DNA of 64,000 bases, from positions 992,001-1,056,000 of the forward strand of contig JABTTZ010000002.1 of the NCBI GenBank assembly GCA_015075625.1, given 5' to 3'. Of this stretch, positions 1-9,002 are shown one piece after another (position 1 is the first letter of the stretch; every line of letters begins with the position of its first letter). Made by a program: the position numbers and the translations under genes. Under the pieces are notes generated by a model, which was given only the letters and a program-made list of their open reading frames with translations, made no database searches and was not told the origin of the DNA. The stretch comes from Anaerolineales bacterium. Its GTDB lineage: Bacteria; Chloroflexota; Anaerolineae; Aggregatilineales; UBA2796.

Positions 1-516
1 CGCCATGATCGCGTTTTCGGTGGCGGTGACGCTTGCCTCGTCAAGGACAATTTCCGCCCCGCGCAGACCATCGGCGTTCATGCTAAAGCCGCTGCCTGCG
101 TCAATGGACGCGCCAAGTTTTTGGAGGGCAATGACATGTGTATCCAAGCGCCGCCGCCCGATCATATCCCCACCGGGCGGGGCAAGTTCCACCGCCCCCA
201 AACGCCCCAAAAGTGCGCCGGCAAGGACGATAGACGCCCGCATTTTCGCCGCAAGCGCCGGATTCACTTTGTGGGTGTGTAGGTTGTGGGCGTGGATCAG
301 CAGTCGGCGTTCGCCCGTCCAATCGGCGGCTGCCCCTAACCCGCGCAGAATATCGAGCATGACGCGCACATCACCAATGGCGGGGACGTTGGTCAACGTC
401 ATCGGCTCATCGGTCAGCAGACATGCTGCCATCAGCTTGAGGACGGCGTTTTTGTTCCCGCCCACCTCAACCTCGCCGTTCAGGGGGTGTCCCCCCTCTA
501 TGATGAATTGTGCCAT
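1..516 (-). CDS. murA: UDP-N-acetylglucosamine 1-carboxyvinyltransferase, N-terminal part
   Basis: First committed step of peptidoglycan precursor synthesis: transfers enolpyruvate from PEP to UDP-GlcNAc in the cytoplasm. The first 172 codons are in the window; the rest runs off its left edge. The protein starts MAQFIIEGGHPLNGEVEVGG and carries the substrate-binding GGNKNA Lys-Asn pair, the MRAS segment and the loop PPGGDMIGRRRLD. In E. coli MurA the same loop is PGGCTIGARPVD, so the fosfomycin-target Cys115 is Asp here (residue 117), while the loop Arg is kept. Start codon ATG at 516 is the only one giving the family N-terminus. A dispersed repeat lies 28 bp upstream of it. Family assignment is firm; the resistance consequence is inferred from known Cys-to-Asp MurA enzymes. 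Confidence 0.96.
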   Translation of the reverse strand, partial: MAQFIIEGGHPLNGEVEVGGNKNAVLKLMAACLLTDEPMTLTNVPAIGDVRVMLDILRGLGAAADWTGERRLLIHAHNLHTHKVNPALAAKMRASIVLAGALLGRLGAVELAPPGGDMIGRRRLDTHVIALQKLGASIDAGSGFSMNADGLRGAEIVLDEASVTATENAIMA

Positions 517-544
517 GTTCTGCTGCTTGTACGCTCCGTCTTGT

Positions 545-705
545 CTACACCATTTTTCAAGGAGATTGCCCCTTAGTGGTTGGCAGCCCCGCTTATCACG
601 ATATACTTACCGATGGGCTAGGCGGTGGTGATCTAAAGGGTAAACGAACGACGCCCGCCCTTCTTGTAAGAAGGCTGGTTGCAGCCCAACCAGTGAGGGT
701 ACTGC
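545..705 (+). repeat. Dispersed ~161 bp repeat, copy A
   Basis: One of three near-identical copies (others at 20754-20915, inverted, and 61771-61932). It starts with ctaca-catttttcaaggag and ends with gagggtactgca. Two tandem hairpins sit near the right end: CCTTCTT-gt-AAGAAGG and CTGGTTG-cagcc-CAACCAG. It fills most of the gap between the transaldolase gene and murA. It contains no convincing gene: the short frames crossing it encode the same peptide only because the DNA is repeated. Confidence 0.9.
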
Positions 706-786
706 ATGTGAAAAAGAACCCTGCCGCTTCCCCCCACCCCAACAAGGTTGATCAGCTTCCGCCCCGCGCCGCCGTGTAAGGACGTG

Positions 787-1455
787 CTAGGCGTTCTCCC
801 CTTGCGCCAACAGGGGGGCAACTTTTGCCCAGTCATCGAGGAACATCTTCAGCCCAATCTCGGTGAGCGGGTGATCCATCATCTGTCGCAAGATGCTGAG
901 CGGCATGGTCACAATCTGCGAGCCGACCAATAAGCACTCTTGAACTTGCCGAACGGTGCGGATGCTGGCAGAGACAACCTCGGTGTTCCACCCGTAATTC
1001 TTGAAAATCTGGACACAATCGCGCACCAACTGCATCCCATCTTGGCTGATCACGTCCAAGCGGTTGATGAAGGGCGAGACGTAATGCGCCCCCGCCGCCG
1101 CCGCCATATATGCCTGATTGGAGGTAAAAATCAGCGTCGCGTTGATCGTGGCAAACGTTTTGACGACCTTCATCGCCTTCAGCCCCTCAATAATTGTGGG
1201 GATTTTGACGACGACGTGCGGCGACCAGCGGGCGATCTGTTCCGCCTCGCGTACCATCCCTTCCCAATCCGTGCTGACCACTTCGGCGCTCACCGGTCCC
1301 TCTACAAGATCGATGATCCGCAGAATATGATCCCGAAAATTGGTGACACCTGCGTTGGCAATGTGGGTGGGGTTTGTTGTCACCCCGCGCACCACCCCCC
1401 ACGATACGCCTTCTCGAATCTCGTCTAAGTTTGCCGTATCCAGCCACACCTTCAT
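787..1455 (-). CDS. Transaldolase / fructose-6-phosphate aldolase family protein
   Basis: Small class I aldolase of the FSA/TalC type, expected to move a dihydroxyacetone unit between sugar phosphates in the cytoplasm. It starts MKVWLDTANLDEIREG, the usual beginning of this family, and has the Schiff-base lysine in VVVKIPTIIEGLKAMK. At 222 residues it matches the ~215-220 of FSA-type enzymes. A longer frame opens 51 bp upstream but would overlap the end of larA. The chosen ATG at 1455 has AGGA 8 bp before it and leaves a 16 bp gap to larA. It is probably co-transcribed with larA. Transaldolase and F6P aldolase cannot be told apart by eye. Confidence 0.9.
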   Translation of the reverse strand: MKVWLDTANLDEIREGVSWGVVRGVTTNPTHIANAGVTNFRDHILRIIDLVEGPVSAEVVSTDWEGMVREAEQIARWSPHVVVKIPTIIEGLKAMKVVKTFATINATLIFTSNQAYMAAAAGAHYVSPFINRLDVISQDGMQLVRDCVQIFKNYGWNTEVVSASIRTVRQVQECLLVGSQIVTMPLSILRQMMDHPLTEIGLKMFLDDWAKVAPLLAQGENA

Positions 1456-1471
1456 GATCATTGTCCTTTGC

Positions 1472-2719
1472 TTATTTTTGTACGGTTGGAATCGTTGCAT
1501 TGGCATAGGGAATCACTGCGATCCGCTTGCCACAATCGGGGTACACCCGCCGCAGCGCCTCGCGAAGGGTGAGTGTACTCTCCATTAAGTAAAAATCTGG
1601 ATCGGGCAGATCGGTGATCCAAATGACCCGCCGGTTCAGGCTGTCACGGGCAATCTGGTACGCCTTGTGTGGTCCGACACGGTAGCCTTGCGCGGTGAAG
1701 GTGGCGATCACCCGTTCATGGGTGCGGTCTTGGGGGGCAAGCGCGGCAAGGAATGCCTCGTACTTTTTGCTCCCCGACCCCTCTGTACAGGCGGCGGCGA
1801 GGATCACCGCCCCCCCCTCGCGGCTGACCTTCACAGCATGACCAAGCGCCTTCTGCGCCTGATAGATGTTCAGGTCTTTGGGATGCCCGCCCGGGCTGGC
1901 AATGACAATATCAAAGGGCGCGGAGACGGGAAGTTCGTAGACCTGCCGGACGAGGGGAATCGCCATGCGCATGACGCGATCCGGCGTCCCGCAAAAGACC
2001 TGCACGATCTCTTTCTGCCCATTCATGACAACATTCAGGGCAAGGTGAATTCCCACCACCCGACCCATGTCCTCAATATCTTGGCGGACGGGATTCTCGT
2101 CATAAAGACCTAAGCCCGCTTGGGGGTGAGTCATCATCTGATGGTTTTTCGTGATTGTGTCCCATCCGGCAAGCCCGATCACGGCGGATTTCACCCCCCC
2201 GCTGAAGCCGGCGAACTGATGCGGTTCAACATTTCCCACCACAATCTTTAGGTTCGCCTCAAAATAGGCGCGGTTGATGGAGACGACACTTCCGAAGCGC
2301 GTCAGACCAAGCCGGATGATCTTCTCCTCGTCATCGACATTGTGGCTGATGATGCGGTAGCGGCTGTGAATGGCGGCGGGAAGGATCATCCCGTATTCGT
2401 CGGGAGTCATGGGGGGGTGGCTGCCGTTGGCAATGCAAAAGATCACCCGTTCGCGGGGAATGCCGATAGCGTGCAGCTTCTCCAAGAGCGGCGGGAGCAG
2501 CACATCATGCGGGACGGGACGGGTTTTGTCGTTGATAGCGATTGCCGCCGAACGTGCGCCAGTGTGCCGCGCCCAATCCACCGATTCCAGCGCGGCGCGG
2601 ACGGCTTCCGCCGCATCTGGTGCGGGGGGCGTGGCGTGGGGCTGAAGAATCGTCACATCGGCGTCTGGTGGGAGCGCCAGATCAAGATGTGTTTTGCCAT
2701 AGGGGATGGTCATCGTCAT
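1472..2719 (-). CDS. larA: LarA family nickel-dependent lactate racemase-like protein
   Basis: 415 residues, close to the ~425 of LarA. The N-terminal half has INDKTRPVP and a histidine in NGSHPPMT. The central block EPHQFAGFSGGVKSAV contains the lysine that in characterised LarA carries the nickel-pincer nucleotide, followed by a conserved histidine in KNHQMM. Known family members racemise lactate or epimerise related 2-hydroxy acids and need LarB, LarC and LarE to make the cofactor; none of these is in this window. Substrate is therefore unknown. Start ATG at 2719; a second in-frame ATG lies two codons in. It sits between an esterase and a transaldolase on the same strand. Confidence 0.88.
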   Translation of the reverse strand: MTMTIPYGKTHLDLALPPDADVTILQPHATPPAPDAAEAVRAALESVDWARHTGARSAAIAINDKTRPVPHDVLLPPLLEKLHAIGIPRERVIFCIANGSHPPMTPDEYGMILPAAIHSRYRIISHNVDDEEKIIRLGLTRFGSVVSINRAYFEANLKIVVGNVEPHQFAGFSGGVKSAVIGLAGWDTITKNHQMMTHPQAGLGLYDENPVRQDIEDMGRVVGIHLALNVVMNGQKEIVQVFCGTPDRVMRMAIPLVRQVYELPVSAPFDIVIASPGGHPKDLNIYQAQKALGHAVKVSREGGAVILAAACTEGSGSKKYEAFLAALAPQDRTHERVIATFTAQGYRVGPHKAYQIARDSLNRRVIWITDLPDPDFYLMESTLTLREALRRVYPDCGKRIAVIPYANATIPTVQK

Positions 2720-2755
2720 GGTTGTTGTGCTTTCCCTTGCTCGTCCTCTGGTGGT

Positions 2756-3556
2756 TTAGGGTTGGGAGGCTTTCCCTACAAACTGCGCCACTGCCGAATA
2801 AACCTGCTCATATTCAATATCGCTGGTGATGATATGCTTGCTTTCGTGGAGGGTCAGCGTTTCTACGCCCGCGCTTGCCGTCAGCTTGCTTTGGAGGAGC
2901 GCCATGTTCCGAAAAGGAACGGCATCATCCTTTTCAGAGTAAATCAGCAAGGTGGGGCTGCGAATACTGCCGAGCAGCGGCGAGACCGCCTGCCCCAAGC
3001 GCAGCAGTTGGACAATGCCCGCCGCACTGTGCTGGTAGTAGGCAACCCGTCCGGTGGTTGGTTCGCCCCGTTCACGCTGCATCGCCAAAATGCGGTGGTG
3101 CATCGGATCAGCCTCGCGGTCAAACGTGAGGAGTGTTAGCCCAAAGGGGCGGGCAAGGAAGGGCAGCCATGTGGGGCTATCCAAGACGAGTGGCGCGGCA
3201 ATCACCACCAAACGGGCAAGCGCTTGTTCAGCGGCAAGGTGCAGCGCCAACAAGCCGCCCATCGAAAAGCCAACGACAACGACCTGATCGCACAGGCGAC
3301 GGAGCATGTGATAGCCATCCAAGACACCATAGTACCAATCCTGCCAGCGCATCCGTTTTATATCGCGGGGATGGGTGGCGTGTCCGGGGTGGCGTGGGGC
3401 AAACACCGTATGCCCCCCTTTGGCAAGGTGTTCCGCCAACCAGTAGATTTCTTGGGGCGAGGCAGTGATCCCATGCACCACCAAACAGCCTATTCCGCCC
3501 GCCGCCTTGCCGGGGAAAAACACTGATTCGCCGCCGCGTTGTAGTTCAAGTGGCAT
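2756..3556 (-). CDS. Alpha/beta hydrolase, Est30-like carboxylesterase
   Basis: 266 residues of cytoplasmic alpha/beta hydrolase fold. Visible landmarks are the oxyanion segment VHGITASPQE near residue 27, the nucleophile elbow GFSMGG near residue 96, the acid in YSEKDDAVPF, and the histidine in ESKHIITSDIE near the C-terminus, a pattern typical of Est30-type carboxylesterases and monoacylglycerol lipases. Start ATG at 3556 has AAGGAA about 9 bp upstream. It is divergent from the solute-binding protein gene and lies 36 bp upstream of larA on the same strand. The natural ester substrate cannot be inferred. Confidence 0.9.
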   Translation of the reverse strand: MPLELQRGGESVFFPGKAAGGIGCLVVHGITASPQEIYWLAEHLAKGGHTVFAPRHPGHATHPRDIKRMRWQDWYYGVLDGYHMLRRLCDQVVVVGFSMGGLLALHLAAEQALARLVVIAAPLVLDSPTWLPFLARPFGLTLLTFDREADPMHHRILAMQRERGEPTTGRVAYYQHSAAGIVQLLRLGQAVSPLLGSIRSPTLLIYSEKDDAVPFRNMALLQSKLTASAGVETLTLHESKHIITSDIEYEQVYSAVAQFVGKASQP

Positions 3557-3609
3557 AAGATCGTGTTCCTTGCTTGATTCAAGTGTATCATGGAGGGAGT
3601 GATCTCGGC

Positions 3610-4812
3610 ATGAACTGTGAAATTTTTCCTATGATACCCTTCTCTCGCCGCTTACTTTTGATTCTCACCGCGATCAGCCTGACGATGGTTGCCGTTGGCG
3701 TCACAGCACGCCCCGCCTTTGCCCAACGCCTTGTGCGGGTATGGTACACCCTGTCTGATGAGGCGCTCATAGGGGCATGGATCGGCGCTTACGAGACCGC
3801 CCGCGAAGGGCGGGTGAAAATTGAGGCACGCCCGGTACAACTTCATCAGATGGAGGCGCTGCTCCTAAGCGAGACGACCCTCCCTGATGCGCTCATTGCC
3901 CCCTCTGATCTCGCCGGGCGCCTGATTCATGCCCGTTTGCTCACCCAATTGGATATTAAAATCGTCCCCGACTTCCGCGCCCAGATCATCCCTAGCGCAT
4001 GGGAAACGGTCTCTTATGATGCCCGCACGGTGGGGATTCCGCTGCTGATGGAGGGGACGCTTCTTTTCTACAACCGCGCCCTCGTCACCGGCGACCTGCC
4101 CACCACCGATGACGCCTTGTTCGCCGCCGCCAAAACCTATGAGGCGGGAGGGAAAATAGGTCTGGCACTGACGCTTGGCGTCTACCCCACAGCGGGAATC
4201 TACAACGCCTTTGGGGGGATCATTATCAACGACTCAGGGGTGAACCAACTGAGCGTGGGGACGGCATTCCGCGATTACCTCAGCTACCTACGGGCGCTGC
4301 GCGGGGCGGCGGGGATTGCCCTGAACGGCGGGCGCGAGGGATTCAAGGCGGGCAACACCGCCTTTGCACTCGATTCGTCGTGGACGCTTGGGAACTATGC
4401 TGCCGCGTTAGGCGATAGGCTAGGGGTGCTGGCGCTGCCAACGGTGAAGGGGGCGATATGGCGTCCTTTTGTGCGTACCCAAGCGCTTTACGTGCGCTTG
4501 GGTGCGGTGCAGGGTGATGCTGCGCTCGATTTCGCCCGCTTCATTACGGAGCAAGACGCCCAATCGCTGGCGGCGAAAGCGGGTGCTATCCCAGTGAATC
4601 CGGTTGTGGGGAAAGACGATCCGCTGCTTGCGGCAATCCACGCGCAGTTTGAACAGGGGATTTCGCTGCCCAACCGCTATGAGATGAGCGCCTATTGGGC
4701 GCCGCTTGCCGATGCCGTCTCCGATGCCTATTTCGGGGATGATCCCCTGCCAGCGATCTTGGCTCGAACCATCCGCGCCGTTGATGATCGGCTGCTGCAC
4801 CTGCCCCGCTAA
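3610..4812 (+). CDS. Extracellular solute-binding protein (ABC type, sugar-like)
   Basis: Secreted binding protein of about 400 residues. The N-terminus has a charged start, a hydrophobic stretch (LLLILTAISLTMVAVGV) and an AFA-Q signal peptidase I site. The mature part follows the cluster 1 binding-protein pattern: an early VWYTLSDEALIGAWIGAYE, then GIPLLMEGTLLFYNRAL and a late WAPLADAVSDAYFG block. ATG 3610 is preferred over the first in-frame ATG at 3574 because GGAGGG lies upstream of 3610, although the spacing is long. No permease or ATPase gene is adjacent, so its partner transporter must be elsewhere or it works as an orphan receptor. Confidence 0.82.
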   Translation: MNCEIFPMIPFSRRLLLILTAISLTMVAVGVTARPAFAQRLVRVWYTLSDEALIGAWIGAYETAREGRVKIEARPVQLHQMEALLLSETTLPDALIAPSDLAGRLIHARLLTQLDIKIVPDFRAQIIPSAWETVSYDARTVGIPLLMEGTLLFYNRALVTGDLPTTDDALFAAAKTYEAGGKIGLALTLGVYPTAGIYNAFGGIIINDSGVNQLSVGTAFRDYLSYLRALRGAAGIALNGGREGFKAGNTAFALDSSWTLGNYAAALGDRLGVLALPTVKGAIWRPFVRTQALYVRLGAVQGDAALDFARFITEQDAQSLAAKAGAIPVNPVVGKDDPLLAAIHAQFEQGISLPNRYEMSAYWAPLADAVSDAYFGDDPLPAILARTIRAVDDRLLHLPR

Positions 4813-4850
4813 GAGGGAGGGTGAGGGGCAGACGGTGGAGGAAGGCTAAG

Positions 4851-5046
4851 CTGTGTTGACGTTTCTGGTTCAGAACTCCCTATCCTTGTGTACGGGGTGG
4901 CTACTTTCAGCGCAGCGCGGGGTTAAAACGCCCGCGCTAGGAATGATCACCCCGTTGGGGCTTGAATCCACAATGCCGTGCCTTCCAAGCCCCGAAGGGG
5001 TGGTCAGCCTTAGCCCACTGCTTTAGCGGCGTACACTGTTAACATC
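4851..5046. repeat. Composite intergenic repeat block (TGTGTTGAC family)
   Basis: Begins tgtgttgacgtttctggttcag and ends near acactgttaaca. It carries modules seen again elsewhere: tgtgtacgggg, the inverted-repeat piece gcgcggggttaaaacgcccg, aagccccgaaggggtgg and ctgctttagcggcg. Each module is itself a short palindrome. No gene is visible between the binding protein and the FtsX-type permease. Confidence 0.75.
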
Positions 5047-5048
5047 CC

Positions 5049-8000
5049 CTAATCCTCTCCCAAACGGAGGGTTTGCGTCAGCGAGAGCCGTCGCACAAGG
5101 AACAAGCTAAAGACCACAACGCCGAGGATCACCGCCGCCAAGACGCCGCCATACTGTGCCAGTGCCACTGTTTCCACCGCCACGATGAAGGGCGGCGTGA
5201 TCTGCGACCCGCTGGCATCCAGCGCCAGACGCGGCACAACTTGATCGCTTAGCAATATGCCGAGTGCCGCACCCAAGATTACACCCATGCCCACGACAAA
5301 AGCAACCTCGAAGGCAAGCTGCCCAATCACGCCCATCGAGGGCAGCCCCAACGCTCGTAAAATGCCGAACTCGCTTTTTCGGTTTACGGCGGTGAGGGCG
5401 GTATAGGTCGTTAGTCCCACAATGCTGAGCGCCATCGCCAATAGAAAGGCGAGGAGCATCAAGCCCAATAGCCCCCGACTCAGTGGGTCGGTTTGGAGCG
5501 TCACCAGCGCCCCGGAGAGTGTCACCGGATTCAAGAGCGCCGCCGTCCGATCTGCAGGGCGGGCGGCATCGAGAATGCTTTCAGCCTCTACCCCAGGCAG
5601 CGTTTTGATCCACACCTCATCAGCATATAAGGCAGCGCTTGGGCGGCGGTTAAGGGTGTAGAGCAAGGTATCCCGATCTGTGATCAGGAACGCCTGTCGT
5701 TCGGCATCCTCGCGCCAAACGTCTTCTTGTAACGTGGCGTCAAAGAGCGCCGGGTAGTACGCTTGCACCCCTATAAAGCGGAAGGTGATTGCCACCCCTT
5801 CAACATTGCGTGTGGTAAAGCGCTGCCCGGGCTGTAAACGCAGCCGTTCAGCAAGGCTGTGCGAGGCGATCATGGGGAGTTCACGGAGGGGGAGGTAATT
5901 CAATAACACACCCATTCGCGCTGTCGCCGCCGTTTGATCCCACTGGACGACCAAGCTATCGCCGCGATCTTCCCGCGTGTTCACCACTGTCCCTTCGCTG
6001 AACGCGCCGGAATCATAGGCAAACGCCCACCGTTCATCGCGGAACAGATCAAGCGGCTGCCATGCCCCATTTGCCTCCCGCCCGCGCAGTGCGGCTAAGG
6101 TCAGGCGAAGGAAGCGCTCCCCTTGTGCGCTCCGTCCGCGATGCGTCCAATGGATGGAGATCAGGCGCAAGGGGGCGGTGGGTTGGTGTGCCAGTGCCGC
6201 CACATCTGCCACGTAGCGCACCCACCCACTGGTGGTGAAGTCACCGCCGCCGCCCGCCCCAGGTTGGACTGCCCCCGTGCTGACATACTCTGTTTCCACC
6301 AATGTGAGCGGGATGTTCACCCACACACCAGCGGCATCTAAAAAGCGCAGATTTAAGGTGATGCGGTTAAGCAAGCGATCCACATCGGCGGAAAAGCGCC
6401 CCTCGAAGGAGGGCATATCAAACCGCGCCCAAAGGCTTAACTGTGCGGGTGCGAAGGGGAGCAGCACCCCTCGTTCGGGTAGTTCCACCGGCTCTGGAAG
6501 CGCCACCGTGCCGAGGTCGGGACGCCAATGAATGACCTCTCCAAAGTGTGCTGGGTCAACGCCAAAGAGGGTGGCAAAAAGCGCCGCATCGCCCGCGTTG
6601 GGCTGCACATTCAGGTTTGCCCGCCGCCACGAGATCGCCGCCGTCGCCACCCCTGGGAGCGCCTCGTAGCGCTCCAGATCGCGGGCGCGGGCAGCATTCA
6701 GCGTTACATCACGCTCGTTAAAGCGAACATCCGTCCCCACCCGATAGCGTGCCTGATCGCTCTGACTGCGATCCACCGTCGCCCGAAAACTGGTGGCAAA
6801 CCAACCAATGCCCACCGCAAGCGCCAAGAGAAAGGTGATCCGCCCATAATGGAGGGACTCCCGTGCCAACTGCCAGGTTGCCAACGATCCGATCAAGCCG
6901 CGCCCGGCTGCTAAGAATCGCGCCGCACCCGCCGCGATGATCGGAAAGACGCGCAGCAGAATACTCCCCAACCCCAGGAACAGCAACCCAGGCGCAAGGA
7001 GCAAGAAGGGATCACTGGCGCTGCCGCCCGTCGCCGTTCTAAAAAGGGGCGTCTCCCGCCCAACAAGGCGAAGGAGTGCCGCCATGCCCAAAACGGCGAC
7101 GATCACATCGACATAATAGCGCTGCCACCACGCTTGCCGTCCGCTACGCGAGGCAGCCCCGCCCGCTGCAATGAGGGGGAGGCGCAGGACGGGGCGCAAT
7201 GTGCTGATCAGGGCGAGAAATGCTGCTGCCGCCGCCGCCGCGCTGTAGAGGAAGACGGTGGGCGTCAGGGCGAGGGGAAGATTGGGGTAACGGGCGAAAA
7301 AGGGCGTGATGGCAACCAGCAGCCCTTGTGCCAAAAAGGGCGCTGCCACTGCCCCCACTGTGCAGATCAGGAATGCCTCAAAGCCACGCACAACGATCAC
7401 CCCACGATCTGCCGCTCCCCGGCTTTGGAGCATGGCGATCTCGCGCCGTTCCCCCCGTCGAACAAGCGCGGCGGTGACGATCAGAAAGAACAAGACAAGC
7501 GCCCCGATCTGCAATAGCAGCAGCCCAAACGGCGCATCAAGGGAGCGAATCGCCATTTCAAACGCCAAGAGATGCCCAACATCGCGGCTTTCGCCACCCG
7601 TCACCTGATAGTCAATCAGCTTGGTCGCGTAAAGGAAGGCAAGATCAAACTCGCCATCGGCGCTGAGCGCCCCTTTTACGCCATTGAATACGCCCAAAAG
7701 CGCTCGGCGTGCATCGGGCAGCGCCGTGAAGGAGAGCGCCGTTGGGTCAAAGCCAACCCGCCAGCCCGCCCGCGTCGGTGTATCGGGGATGAACTGGGTG
7801 GCGACGCGCTCTAGGTCGGGGCGCGTTGTCAGGACGGGGTATTCAGCAGCGTAATCGCCCTTCAGAGAGGTGTAGCGCGTCGGGGCGGGGGACATGAAAT
7901 AGGGATCGCGCCCGATGGGAGGCGGCTCGGCAACGCCAACGATGCGGGCGCGAATGTTCCGGCTGCTATCCCACCCGCCCCGCGCCCCGCCCTGATCTAA

Positions 8001-8543
8001 AACAATGATGCTCTCAAGGGGGAGGTTCAAATTGTTGTGCGCCTCGAAGGGAATCACAATTTCCACATCGGCAGCGGGGTCGTTAGGTGCTTCGGTGGGG
8101 TAGCGCCCGCTGATCAAGCTGACGCGCTCCGTCCAGCCTTCATAATAGGCAAGGAAGGCGCGGCTAGCGGAGGCATCCTCGGTGGGAGGGATCACATCAA
8201 GGGCGCTTGTTTCGGCGTATGCCGTAATTAGGCTGAGCCAGCCGGGAAAGGGGGTGAAGGCATCCTGAAGAATACCGCGAAAGGTTTGATCATACGCCGG
8301 AAGGCGTTCGCTATAGCCGGATTTGCGGGGGACAAGAGCGACGCTGGCGGTGATGTTGACCTCATTGAGGGGGTGGTTTGCCAGTGCTTCAACCATGCTC
8401 ACTTGGGCAACAGCAGCAGAATAGAGCGGAATCAGCGCCCCCACCCCCGCCGCCAGAACCACACCAGCTATGATCGTCAGCAATGTTCGCCAATTCGCCG
8501 CTAAGCGTCGTGCCGCCAAGCGGATCGCCCAGCCGAGATTCAT
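5049..8543 (-). CDS. Large FtsX-like ABC transporter permease (MacB/LolC type)
   Basis: 1164-residue membrane protein with an N-terminal membrane segment (TLLTIIAGVVLAAGVGALI), a long extracytoplasmic part, a central cluster of helices near residues 350-540, a second extracytoplasmic region of about 450 residues, and a C-terminal FtsX core (MALSIVGLTTYTALTAVNRKSEFGILRALGLPSMGVIG) near residue 1060. The layout is that of the duplicated FtsX-domain permeases that move lipoproteins or lipids or act mechanically. ATG 8543 is chosen because GGGAG lies 9 bp upstream; a GTG three codons earlier has no such site. No ATP-binding gene is next to it. Confidence 0.88.
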   Translation of the reverse strand: MNLGWAIRLAARRLAANWRTLLTIIAGVVLAAGVGALIPLYSAAVAQVSMVEALANHPLNEVNITASVALVPRKSGYSERLPAYDQTFRGILQDAFTPFPGWLSLITAYAETSALDVIPPTEDASASRAFLAYYEGWTERVSLISGRYPTEAPNDPAADVEIVIPFEAHNNLNLPLESIIVLDQGGARGGWDSSRNIRARIVGVAEPPPIGRDPYFMSPAPTRYTSLKGDYAAEYPVLTTRPDLERVATQFIPDTPTRAGWRVGFDPTALSFTALPDARRALLGVFNGVKGALSADGEFDLAFLYATKLIDYQVTGGESRDVGHLLAFEMAIRSLDAPFGLLLLQIGALVLFFLIVTAALVRRGERREIAMLQSRGAADRGVIVVRGFEAFLICTVGAVAAPFLAQGLLVAITPFFARYPNLPLALTPTVFLYSAAAAAAAFLALISTLRPVLRLPLIAAGGAASRSGRQAWWQRYYVDVIVAVLGMAALLRLVGRETPLFRTATGGSASDPFLLLAPGLLFLGLGSILLRVFPIIAAGAARFLAAGRGLIGSLATWQLARESLHYGRITFLLALAVGIGWFATSFRATVDRSQSDQARYRVGTDVRFNERDVTLNAARARDLERYEALPGVATAAISWRRANLNVQPNAGDAALFATLFGVDPAHFGEVIHWRPDLGTVALPEPVELPERGVLLPFAPAQLSLWARFDMPSFEGRFSADVDRLLNRITLNLRFLDAAGVWVNIPLTLVETEYVSTGAVQPGAGGGGDFTTSGWVRYVADVAALAHQPTAPLRLISIHWTHRGRSAQGERFLRLTLAALRGREANGAWQPLDLFRDERWAFAYDSGAFSEGTVVNTREDRGDSLVVQWDQTAATARMGVLLNYLPLRELPMIASHSLAERLRLQPGQRFTTRNVEGVAITFRFIGVQAYYPALFDATLQEDVWREDAERQAFLITDRDTLLYTLNRRPSAALYADEVWIKTLPGVEAESILDAARPADRTAALLNPVTLSGALVTLQTDPLSRGLLGLMLLAFLLAMALSIVGLTTYTALTAVNRKSEFGILRALGLPSMGVIGQLAFEVAFVVGMGVILGAALGILLSDQVVPRLALDASGSQITPPFIVAVETVALAQYGGVLAAVILGVVVFSLFLVRRLSLTQTLRLGED

Positions 8544-8578
8544 GAAAGGCACTCCCTCAGAAAATGAATGATAAGCAC

Positions 8579-8600
8579 AAAAAACCCGCTATCGGCGGGC
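8579..8600 (-). terminator. Intrinsic terminator after infA
   Basis: Read on the minus strand: stem CCCGC, loop cgata, stem GCGGG, then six T. It lies 42 bp after the infA stop codon and before the FtsX-type permease start, so it should separate the two transcripts. Confidence 0.75.
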
Positions 8601-8641
8601 AAGGTGTGGGAAAATCCCTATTTTCGCGGCGTATCCGCCTT

Positions 8642-8899
8642 TTAAGGCTGCTGGTCGTCTTGACTTGGACCGCGCCGCATGAAGCGGAAGGTGATCCGCC
8701 CGCGTGTCACGTCATACTCACTGAGTTCGACGCGCACCCGATCCCCTAGCAAGATGCGGATGTAATTTTTGCGCATCTTCCCCGAAAGGTACGCCAAGAG
8801 TTCGTGACCGTTCTCCAACTTCACCTTGAAGTGGGCGTTAGGAAGGGTTTCAATGACGGTCCCTTCAACTTCTATCTTGCTATCATCGTTTTTCGGCAT
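8642..8899 (-). CDS. infA: Translation initiation factor IF-1
   Basis: 85-residue OB-fold protein that binds the 30S A site with IF-2 and IF-3. The core [41 protein letters not shown] and [23 protein letters not shown] match IF-1 throughout. It is slightly longer than the usual 72 residues because of a 7-residue polar N-terminal extension and a polar SQDDQQP tail. Here infA sits with rpsU and rpsA rather than in the common secY-adk-infA-rpmJ setting, with its own flanking hairpins. Confidence 0.97.
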   Translation of the reverse strand: MPKNDDSKIEVEGTVIETLPNAHFKVKLENGHELLAYLSGKMRKNYIRILLGDRVRVELSEYDVTRGRITFRFMRRGPSQDDQQP

Positions 8900-8961
8900 A
8901 CTGCTCCTATCATATCACTCCTAATCCCCTCGTGGGGGGTTATCCACCCTCGTTCCCTGTT

Positions 8962-8986
8962 GCGCCCGTGTTTAAGGCACGGGCGC
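8962..8986 (-). terminator. Hairpin between rpsU and infA
   Basis: Perfect 9 bp stem (GCGCCCGTG / CACGGGCGC) with a 7-nt loop, 16 bp after the rpsU stop on the minus strand. It has no following T tract, so it may stabilise a processed 3' end or terminate only weakly. Confidence 0.5.
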
Positions 8987-9002
8987 CGGGGTGAGGGATG
9001 AC

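Noticed and set aside
633-836. Three frames in different regions encode the same YPHWLGCNQPSYKKGGRRSF peptide
   Set aside because: The peptide is the translation of the dispersed DNA repeat, on whichever strand is open; there is no start or ribosome site in common.
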